Below are positions 1 through 10,010 of a DNA stretch of 64,000 bases, piece by piece (positions within the stretch are counted from its first letter, which is position 1; each line of letters starts with the position of its first letter). Source of the stretch: Nitzschia sp. DOCU1 (lineage: Eukaryota; Bacillariophyta; Bacillariophyceae; Bacillariales; Bacillariaceae); NCBI GenBank assembly GCA_951394045.1, contig OX596000.1, positions 62,001 to 126,000 of the forward strand, given 5' to 3'. Below the pieces are notes generated by a model. It did no database searches. It was not told the origin of the DNA and saw nothing but the letters and a program-made list of their open reading frames with translations. The position numbers and the translations under genes are program-made.

Positions 1-2
1 TT

Positions 3-1154
3 GACGTCGCCTCGTTTACACCGCCGAACAAACCATTCTTCCAGACTCATAGTATAGTGGTGCAGTACCGCATGTGCGTTGGTAGGCGTCGTAGTAGTAA
101 AGGGTCCAAACATTACTCTTCCCATCAAGTCGTAGGAAAACGGGGGTCGAGACGGATTTTGCATTGGATTGCTCGTTCGAAAGTGTACAAAATGGGCATT
201 GGTAGCGCAGAGAAAGTCTTGTACGCGTACAATGGACTTGACAGTTTTGTCCAGCAAGGAATCTCGGTACGTGAAACGTTGGGGGAGTGGATCTTCGGAA
301 TAGTAGGTCTGGTTGGAAGTCCCAAACCAGAGCCAATTGATGCCCAGCGCACCGCATGTCCTCTCGGGGCAATGTTCTTCCATGAATTCCACTACTTGTT
401 GTTGTTGATTGGAGTCTTTCAAAACAAGATATTCGTCAACATCAATAAAAGTGACCCAAGTGGTGTTATAGTTGGGTTGCCGACGCCGAATGATTTCCAC
501 GCAGGCATGGTAAATGACACTTTGCGTATGAATTTTCTTCTCGCGTTCCCACTTTTCCACAGTAAATACATGAACGTTTGGCGTGGGAGGAATGATGAAA
601 TCTTGTTTTCCATCGTTGAAGAGATAAATGTCATGAAATCCAATCGCAAGGTGATAGTTAATCCATTCTCGCAATATCCAGCCTTCCTTCTTCTGCATTG
701 TACAAATCGCAGCTTTGTTGCTTCCTGTTGCATTTAACCCTGGTCCCTGTGCGAACTGATTGTAGAGCGTTTGGACGAACTGTGGCGACGAGACACATAA
801 CGTTGTGTTTGGGTTACGTGAAGCTCTCGTGTAGTCGCAGCTATACCGCCTCGGCAAGTACCAGCTGCGATGGTCGCTCCCAAATGGGGGTGATTCGTTG
901 TACGGGAGTAGAACATGTTGGGGTTTGGTTTCGACTTTGCTGCTGCTTTCGTTGAGAGGCACTGCCATGGTCCGTGAATCTGCCAAGTTAAGATCGAACA
1001 TCATGGAACTCCAGGATGCCGACGACTCCTCGCCGTATAATTCATGGTGATATCTAGCAACAGCATCAATGACGGATAAACCAATGGATATGTTGTTGTA
1101 GAGCAAAATCAGCACAATAGCGGGGACTACGAGGACGTGGGCTACGCGGGACAT
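3..1154 (-). CDS. GT92-like glycosyltransferase, 3' end off the window
   Basis: An open frame of 384 codons runs from the ATG at 1154 to the left edge without a stop, so the C-terminus is missing. The start MSRVAHVLVV is followed by a hydrophobic stretch (about residues 4-20) that looks like a type II Golgi signal anchor. The catalytic part begins near residue 150 with KKEGWILREWINYHLAIG and DIYLFND, then VTFIDVDEYL, which supplies a DxD-type metal/sugar-nucleotide motif, and later HHYTMSLEEW. This order matches glycosyltransferase family 92 (DUF23), which extends glycans on secretory proteins. The family call is recognition from motifs; donor and acceptor are unknown. No intron is needed. 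It diverges from the SET gene at 1643 and shares a 488-bp promoter region with it. Confidence 0.8.
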   Translation of the reverse strand, partial: MSRVAHVLVVPAIVLILLYNNISIGLSVIDAVARYHHELYGEESSASWSSMMFDLNLADSRTMAVPLNESSSKVETKPQHVLLPYNESPPFGSDHRSWYLPRRYSCDYTRASRNPNTTLCVSSPQFVQTLYNQFAQGPGLNATGSNKAAICTMQKKEGWILREWINYHLAIGFHDIYLFNDGKQDFIIPPTPNVHVFTVEKWEREKKIHTQSVIYHACVEIIRRRQPNYNTTWVTFIDVDEYLVLKDSNQQQQVVEFMEEHCPERTCGALGINWLWFGTSNQTYYSEDPLPQRFTYRDSLLDKTVKSIVRVQDFLCATNAHFVHFRTSNPMQNPSRPPFSYDLMGRVMFGPFTTTTPTNAHAVLHHYTMSLEEWFVRRCKRGDV

Positions 1155-1642
1155 TGTGGTTGATGTTGTGATGTTGTGGTGAGAAGAAAGGGGCGTTGCC
1201 AGTAAGTTAGGTAATTTGAAGACTTCATCATCTGCGCTCCGGAACATCCAATTCAAAATCAAAGGGTTGAGCATTCAAATTTCTCCGCGGCGGGCGCGCT
1301 CGCCAGGATGTGTAGTCCAAGTTGTCGGCGACAGAAAGACATGCATCGATGCCTGATAAGGTGACGTAAGATTTAGCATTGCGTGAGCACAGATATTTTC
1401 CAGTGTACCATTCGGCGCCGGTCGCGTACACGTATACATCTCGGAGTTACGTCATCCCCCCGCAAACTGATGAAATTCTTGGAAGGGTGGAACGAGCACC
1501 AACACCAAACGACCATGGGCATGCAAAGAATCCTTACTTTCTTCGCGGCGGCCCTAAATGTACGCTTCCGCTTCAACTGTCTACTACGATCGTATTGCTT
1601 GCCTCGATTGCGTGATTCCTGTGTGGCTGCTGGGATACTGAA
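1155..1642. promoter_or_regulatory. Divergent promoter region, GT92 / SET genes
   Basis: This 488-bp gap lies between two divergently transcribed genes. It contains TGACGTAA at 1362-1369 and its exact reverse complement TTACGTCA at 1447-1454, 77 bp apart. These match the half-sites of CRE/bZIP elements that mediate CO2/cAMP responses in Phaeodactylum. No credible ORF was seen. Confidence 0.4.
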
Positions 1643-2920
1643 ATGCCGCCGCCGTCGTTCTTCTTTGCCCGTCGTTGTTCTCTGCTCGTTGTCACAATCC
1701 TTGGTTCTTTCCTTTCTCACTCATTCTTCGCGCCAGCATCGGTGACGGCTTTTGCGCCAGTAGTAACAAGAGAGTCTACTAGATTTGTTCGAGGTGGTCG
1801 TCCGACCTTTGTTCCAGTTGCTGGGACTGCTACTGCTGGCGACGCCCGTGCGATTGTGGACAATGAGTCTCCCACCATTATCCCTACAGGTTTAGAACCA
1901 TGGCAAGAAGAGGAATTGGAGACATTATTGGACGATGCGTTGATCCGCATGGCGTTCATTATGGAGACGAACGCCTTGGAGCAAGTAGAACATTCGGCCG
2001 TGGCCAAAATGTTTCGAACCTGCCAAGAAATTGTGGAAATCCAAGATTCCACCATTCCAGCAGCCGGTCGAGGATTATTTGCCACTCAAGATATCCCCAA
2101 GGGAACGATCGTGGCTTTGTATCCTATTCATTGCTTGGGGTGCTGTTTCGAGTCTGGGTCGTGCTTGTCCGTTCAAGTAGCACAGTCGCCCGAGGACATG
2201 ATTGATGTGGAATCCAGTGCCTATGCCTTGTACTGTCTGTTGGAGCGGCCCTTGTTGGGAATCGATCTCAATGAACGCTTTCCGAAACAACCACGCTTAT
2301 TTGTCGATATGAATCCAAAAGCGATGTTACACAAGGGATGGTATTGCGGCTTGATCAATGATGTGGCCATGGTACGATTCTTGGGCGACACGGAATACTA
2401 TGAGACGTCTCGAGGCAGTCTACGTAATGTTGAGATTGTACCCTTTGGTCCAGTGGCTCCCTTTCAAGTTGGAATTACGACTCGAAATGTTGCCAAAGGA
2501 GAAGAATTGTTTGTCTCGTATGGCTACAAATATTGGGCGAATGTATTGCGATTACGCAAAAGCACCAGCAAGGAAAACAACAGCGACGAAGAGTTGGTCG
2601 AAGAATGGCGTCTAGCCAAGATTCAAGAGCAAGAAGATGCAGTGGCTCTAGATCTTGCCGATGCGTTACAGCTAGTGCATGAGAACTATCGCGACGCGGC
2701 TCTGGAACTGGCCGAGTTGTTTGACAGACTTGGACCGGCGCCTTTGCCTGTAACATCTACCAGTGAGAATGCTGGTAGTGGAGCCTTGTCGAAAAGTCGG
2801 AAACGCGAAAAGATCAAAAAAGTGATCAAGGTGGCATGGGGTGCAGTCTCGAAAACTATCTTACCAAAACTAGCGCAATTCCGACCCAAACGACGAATGA
2901 GCCGACGACTTGGACGATGA
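1643..2920 (+). CDS. SET-domain protein with plastid-type targeting presequence
   Basis: This single-exon gene encodes 425 aa. Residues 1-35 form a signal peptide rich in F, L and V that ends at SVTAFAPVV. That is an ASAF-like site with Phe at +1, followed by a Ser/Thr/Arg-rich transit segment, which in diatoms directs proteins into the complex plastid. A SET domain follows at about residues 135-320, with GRGLFATQDIPKGTIV at its start and NVAKGEELFVSYGYKYW at its end. The usual NHS cofactor motif is replaced by LINDVA, so methyltransferase activity is uncertain. The C-terminus is strongly basic (KSRKREKIKKV, RPKRRMSRR). SET proteins in plastids can methylate lysines of stromal proteins; that role here is inference. 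The 3' end of the gene has been duplicated just downstream. Confidence 0.8.
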   Translation: MPPPSFFFARRCSLLVVTILGSFLSHSFFAPASVTAFAPVVTRESTRFVRGGRPTFVPVAGTATAGDARAIVDNESPTIIPTGLEPWQEEELETLLDDALIRMAFIMETNALEQVEHSAVAKMFRTCQEIVEIQDSTIPAAGRGLFATQDIPKGTIVALYPIHCLGCCFESGSCLSVQVAQSPEDMIDVESSAYALYCLLERPLLGIDLNERFPKQPRLFVDMNPKAMLHKGWYCGLINDVAMVRFLGDTEYYETSRGSLRNVEIVPFGPVAPFQVGITTRNVAKGEELFVSYGYKYWANVLRLRKSTSKENNSDEELVEEWRLAKIQEQEDAVALDLADALQLVHENYRDAALELAELFDRLGPAPLPVTSTSENAGSGALSKSRKREKIKKVIKVAWGAVSKTILPKLAQFRPKRRMSRRLGR

Positions 2921-3485
2921 CGGGTTGAAATTCCGTCGAAAGGTACTCTAGTAGTAGTAGCTTTGCTAGCGTGCTTGTAGAATTGTACTTAAACTTGCCG
3001 GCAATGTTGCGCTGTTTGTTTTGATCCCCCCCGCAAGGAAGCATACAGTCGCAACTTAGCCGAAGCTAGGTATCCGTAGACCAAATGCATCTATAAAAAT
3101 ACAAACTATAGAAAGCTGATAGGGCGTTAAAAGATGATCCAGGTGGCATGGGGCGCAGTCTCGAAAACTATACTACCAACGCTAGTATAATTCCGACCCA
3201 TACGACGAATGAGCGTAAGACTTGATAGTTGATGACGACGGAGTTGTTATTCAGCGGCCGAATGGTAGCTAGCTACTAAACCCAGATTGTTACTTACCGG
3301 CAACGTGATCTATCTCGATTGATAGCAAATCATTGTCTTGATCCCAAACAAGTATTGTACCCGATACTACGATTAAAGATAGTAACGAGACGCCAAGCAA
3401 GCAAACACTCGAATCTCTAGTACCTAGCTATCCAATAGACGCAGACCGCAACATCTAAAAAATACAAACTATATATAATCCTCCT
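2811..3485 (+). repeat. Degenerate tandem duplication of the SET gene 3' end
   Basis: The segment 2811-3118 (last 36 codons plus 3' flank of the SET gene) is repeated in order at about 3124-3485. Shared stretches include GGTGGCATGGGG at 2830 and 3141, ATTCCGACCCA at 2879 and 3190, and AAATACAAACTATA at 3097 and 3461. The second copy has in-frame stops and small indels and is not coding. The remaining 3' flank up to 3569 shows no gene. Confidence 0.7.
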
Positions 3486-3569
3486 TCTACCACAACTCTA
3501 CAAATAGATAGATACGGTCGCTTCGATATTTTTGTCGCCATCTGCAAGTCCAGCCCCGCCCAAAGACGT

Positions 3570-5265
<1,696 letters not shown>

Positions 5266-7243
5266 TTAGGCTTCCTGCTCTTCCTCGCCACCAGACGAAG
5301 GAGCCTTCTCCTTTTCAATCTGAACGGTTGGGTCAGGGTCGGCCTCGGCGTCCGGAGCGACCTTCTTAGGGGGTTCTTCAGTCAATTCCAAATCTTCCGC
5401 TTCACCGACATACTCCTTGGCGTACGAAAGGGCCAAATCTTCAGGCAAAATGGCATTCAAAATCATAGCAATCACGGTACCGACACAGTATCCAGTCGAC
5501 AAGAAGATACTAACTCCGTTACGGACTCCCTTCATCGCTTCCGAGCAATCCGCGCACGTCCAAAACCAGGCCGTGTAAGGACTGGCACGCATATCTTGAA
5601 AGGCCCAAGGCCAAACCGTCACACCGACTCCAATCGCCAAGGACATGGCCAGAACAAACCTGTTTCGACGAGAATGCAAGTCAATGTTACTAGTCAAGGA
5701 TATGCCACTACTCAAGACATTGGCAAACAAGAAAATAGTCATTCCGCCCAATACGGCATCGGGAATAGCCGTAATCAAACCTGCAACCTTGCCAAAGACT
5801 CCCAACAAAATGAGCCACCCACCGGCGGCAAAGCCAGCACGGCGGGAAGCACACTTGGTGAGCGAAATGACTCCATTGTTTTGAGAAAAGGTGGTATTGG
5901 GCATGGCAGTCATGAGAGCAGCTAGGATAGAACAAAGTCCATCCGAGGTCAACCCTCCTTGAATAGAAGTTTCGTATTCAACACCCGTCGTCTTGAGTTG
6001 GGAAGCCTCGAAACTGGCTGTCAATGGAGAATGGGTGAGTTGTAGACTCGGGGGTGCGACAAAGACCAAACTCCACCAAAGATCAACTTACCAGTCAAGT
6101 CTCCAGCAGTTTCGACAGTCGTTACCAAATAAGCAATCAGCATGGGAAAGACAGCCGGACCATAGAATCCGATTGGAAATGTTTCGGTCCAGAGAAATTG
6201 AATCGGGTCGGCGTCCTTAATGTACTGCGTGTTAACGTAGGGAGCGCCATTGTATTCGGACAAACCAGCGACCATGTATCCAAACAGCAAGGCAATGAAA
6301 ACATTGCAATTCTTCATGAAAACGGATCCAAACAACTCGATGACAACCAAGAAGCACAAAACAGAAAAGCCAAGTCCAATGTATTCCGGAGCTCCGTAAT
6401 AGAGAGGCTCGCCATTGTACAGAGCACAGGCTGGTGACGGAATGGGAGGGAGTCCTTCCAAGCCAACAACTTGAGAATTGGTCTTCCATCCCATTTCCGC
6501 ACAAACGACACCTCCACCCCAGTACTTCATTCCCGTTCCTACCAAAGCAACACCGATCAAAATGACGGTAATCGCAGTGACAATGGGAGGAAACATACGC
6601 TTGATGCGTTGGACAGGAAGGAAGGAAATGCCAAGTTCCAAGAGGCAGCAAACCATGGTAGTTCCTAGCAACTTTCCATACGCGTCTTGTCCATCGATAC
6701 CTTCAGCCTTCATTTGGTTAATGGCAGTTTCAAAGATTGGCAAAAACGTAAACGATGTGCCCACGACTGAGAGTAAACCAGAACCAATGAAGAGGGGTCG
6801 CGAGAAAAACTTGTCCGAGTAAGGGATCTTGAACTTGGAGACATTGATGAGAGTGCAAAATCCGGAAGCGATCAAAGATGCAGAAATCGCATATTGCTCG
6901 AGGTCTGGGCAGAACGGAAATCCGCATACGGCGAATCGAAAGATGACCAGAGGCGGGGTGATCAAACCTCCCACCATGGCAAAGCAGTGCTGGAGGCCCA
7001 TGATCATGGCGAGAAAGATCGGAAGGGGTTCATCTAGTAAGAAGTAGTAGTGGATCGAGACAAGGAGGAGGCGTTAGATGTTTTCTTCAACGGCCAGCAG
7101 CGTCGACCGCTCGCATTCTTCAACGAACCTTTGGTGTAAAAGTTGAGCTTGGCATCCGTTTTGCGCCATGGCAACTGGGGCATGCACATCTGCGTGTAGT
7201 TGTAGCGCTCGCCATCGCCAATCCAAATGTCTCTCCAGCCCAT
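5266..7243 (-). CDS. NCS2 family nucleobase (xanthine/uracil) permease
   Basis: Exons 7243-7108, 7033-6092 and 6017-5266 join in frame to 609 aa. The second intron is secure (GTAAGT donor, CAG acceptor). The first donor at 7107 is the best of a few choices, giving the junction NASDEPLP. The protein has about 12-14 hydrophobic segments. Family landmarks are LAMIMGLQHCFAMVGG near the N-terminus, the NTTFSQNNGVISLTKCASR block and GKVAGLITAIPDAVLGG. These identify the nucleobase-ascorbate transporter (NCS2) family, plasma-membrane symporters for purines, xanthine or uracil. The C-terminal 60 residues are a charged, probably cytosolic tail (EEPPKKVAPDAEADPD). It is divergent from the deaminase gene at 8034, which supports a role in nucleobase scavenging. 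Substrate specificity cannot be read from sequence alone. Confidence 0.9.
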
Positions 7244-8033
7244 GGTGATAGAGGAAGTTACAAGAGTTGAAGAAAGAAACCTGTGTTATTTGTAATGCTC
7301 GTCGAAACGAAATTATGAGAGCAGTTGCTAAAGATAGGATCCAATTTCGGCGGCTTGCCGACGTTCTAAAGTTGTCAAACTTCAGTTGACACCCCCGGAA
7401 GTTTGCCCCAGAAGCCGCTAGAAAGGGCTATTGTCATGGCACGATGATGACTTTCGAATTAACGTAATGTGGATTGTACCCAGCTGAAACCACATAGTGC
7501 AGGAGGTAAGCGCTCAACGGAATATCCCGCTGCCGCACTGGAAAACGGCACCTGAGATAGCGCTTATACGAAATTTTGTACCATTTCAACGCACGGCTTA
7601 CGACGGGTTAGGCTATTTCTCTGCTGCCTTGCTGTGACATCCGGGACAATGATTTACTTAGGGGAGGTTGAATCGCGAGTTCAGATTACTTATGGCAAAT
7701 TGAATCGCGACGTCTGTGCTTCCGTCTAAGTATCGGGAAATTCCTTAGACCTTTCCGCTCGGAGATGGACCCATCGCCTTCGCCATTTTTTAGAATGCAA
7801 GTGGCATGAACTTCGACGACGCGCTGCCAAGTTCACTCGATCTTTTGGGGAACAAGGCCGAAGTCATCGGCTCGGAGAGAGGCCTCTCGATCGTTTGACA
7901 TCACAATCAATCAATCGAAAGATTCTAACGACGAGGACGACGACGCAATTGCATTAACGACGGAAGGTTCATACTGCTTCCATATTTGAATTGATTGATT
8001 GAATTCTACGACGACCACTTATTCTTTATCACC
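7244..8033. promoter_or_regulatory. Shared promoter region, permease / deaminase
   Basis: This is 790 bp between two divergent starts. It contains a local duplication of the phrase AATCGCGA with flanking bases (about 7670 and 7705). No ORF of interest was seen. Co-regulation of the two genes is inferred from arrangement only. Confidence 0.35.
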
Positions 8034-8753
8034 ATGTCGACAAGTACCGAAGGCGTCGTCCTAGATGCTGCCAATCAAAAAGCGCCTCTGTCGGCCACGC
8101 CCGATCAAATCCGCAAAATGTATGCCGTTATAGAAAAGGAAGTTCTTCCCAAAACAAAGCAAGGTGTCCAAGAGGGCAACAAGGTCTTTGGTGCTGCCAT
8201 TTTAGATGCAAACTTGACCTGCCGTGTCTGTACGACCAACGCAGAAACGACCTGCCCCATTTTTCACGGCGAAGTTCATTGCATTTACCAATGGTCGCAA
8301 GTAACGCCTGCCGAAGAACGAGGACCCATGGCACAGTCGTCTGTCTTTTTGAGTACCCATGAACCCTGTTGCATGTGTATTTCGAGTATTTTGTGGGCAG
8401 GATTTCAGACGGTGTATTACTTTTTTCCGTATTCGATTACGACTGCTCAGGGGTACGTATTTCTCGTTTTCTAGTTTCTTCCATTCCAGTGGATTCTCAC
8501 TCTTCTGCTGTGCAGTATCCCCCATGACATTCAAACCATGCACGAGCTATGGGGAGTCACGACGTATCGCAAACAAAACAAGTATTTAAGCACGGCGTGC
8601 CTCATGGATTTGGTCGCTGCCTTGCCCGAAAGTGACGACAAAACCGAACTGATAGCGACCCAAGAACGATTGTTACAAACCTACGATGAACTTGCCAATC
8701 AATATCATTCCGAAAAGGCGTCCAATACCAAGAATAGTCTCGTGCTGGGCTAG
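8034..8753 (+). CDS. Cytidine/deoxycytidylate-type deaminase family protein
   Basis: Exons 8034-8452 and 8516-8753 flank a 63-nt intron (GTACGT donor, TGCAG acceptor) and give 218 aa. The start MSTSTEGVV is preferred because its ATG has ACC just upstream; no upstream ATG exists in the frame. Zinc-site motifs of the CDA superfamily are present: HGEVHC (HxE, proton-shuttling Glu) and HEPCCMC (PCxxC) about 70 residues later. These deaminases act on cytosine, guanine, CMP or tRNA bases. The sequence resembles the guanine/CMP-deaminase branch, but the substrate is unresolved. No targeting signal is visible, so it is probably cytosolic. It is divergent from the nucleobase permease, consistent with a salvage unit. 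Confidence 0.82.
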
Positions 8754-10010
8754 AACAAGAAGAAGAATGCGGGGGCAAGCTCCACGAAAAACGTTTTTTC
8801 CATTTTTGAAGAGTCGCAATACACCTCTCGTCTACTCGATATGTAGAAAAGAATAAAATAGTATGTAGAAATTTATCATTTCGCTTACAATAGATGGGTC
8901 GTCGATTGATGAGTGGATTGACACCAGACGATGATGATTATCTGACCGCGGCGGGGGGAAGGCGACGACACAGCAACTTCTTGCTGAAACGTATGGTCGT
9001 ACTTTTTTGCGCTCAATTCGATCGTACTAGAAACAGACAACACTGCTAGATGGAGTCCCATTCTTTGGCTTTCTCTTGGATGGACACGACGTCGAAAAGG
9101 GAACAAGAGGGATCATCCCCCGCTCCCTACTACAGTACTAGTAGTCGACGCAGCCGGAGCCGTATTTGCTACCAGCCGGGTTAGTCAGCTAATCGCTATA
9201 GCTAGCTAAGTAGTGGGTATCTACACTATGCTTTAATAGTAATAGTAGTAGTAGTACTAGTAGAAGTTAAAAATCGAGGCATCAATCCTCTCTCTACCGG
9301 TAGCTACTAATAGAGAGTCCCTCATATCCGCACGAGCCCTTTCGCTCACTATCAATGGATCTTTGCTACCGCCCTCACAGTTCTCATTCGCGTGGGCAAT
9401 AATAATAAGAGGTAAAGGATGACCGATTCATTTAACAATCGAATCTGACACGTCATCAGAGCGCAGTTTCATCCGGTATCTTTTGGATGAATTCCTCGAA
9501 GTTCCTTCGCCCCGCTCCGAGCGCAACGTGCTTCACTACGCCGGATACGGAAGCTCAAAAAGATCTTCGCCGTGCCGCTACGCGCACTCCCAAAAGCGTA
9601 TCTTTTCCTCGGCATCAACCATTCGAACCTTCGCCATTGATCCTTTCCATGACATGCATATCGGAGAGTTGCCCACCCTCATTCATCCTTGGGAACATCC
9701 ATAGCCTTCAAATGTCAACACACTCAAAGCCACAATAATACCCAGACCACTGATTGTTGTCATTGGTACGTCAAGATTCTGAACAAAGGGTTCTCGATCC
9801 TTCCTGATCGCCACTCTCCGAGTTTGCAGTTGCACTCATGGGCGACACTCGGAGAGTGGTGGTGATGTATCCACAAACCATGATGTGTTCCTTGGCTCTT
9901 TCATCTCATAACTCACAACAATCGATTTCTCTTTTCAGATACTACTACTCTATTGCGAGTCCAACCTACTACTTCATACTACTCTTTGCATTTCATCGAA
10001 CAGCACCATT
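8754..10010. other. Intergenic region with microsatellite and hairpin
   Basis: This is 1.26 kb without a convincing gene. It contains an AGTAGT-type microsatellite at about 9235-9265 and a strong inverted repeat at 9811-9859, listed separately. A 73-83 codon ORF near 9483 has no recognisable feature. The 3' part should be the promoter of the gene at 10011. Confidence 0.4.
9811..9859. repeat. Perfect 13-bp inverted repeat, 23-nt loop
   Basis: CCACTCTCCGAGT at 9811-9823 is matched by its exact reverse complement ACTCGGAGAGTGG at 9847-9859. It lies 150 bp upstream of the ATG at 10011, so it could be a transcript hairpin in the leader or a paired protein-binding site. Confidence 0.6.

Noticed and set aside
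57..737. 226-aa plus-strand ORF at the left edge
   Set aside because: It is antisense to the GT92-like frame, which has clear conserved motifs and reaches the window edge.
9483..9738. Two overlapping ORFs of 73 and 83 codons
   Set aside because: Short, with no domain, no conserved start context and no partner exon.
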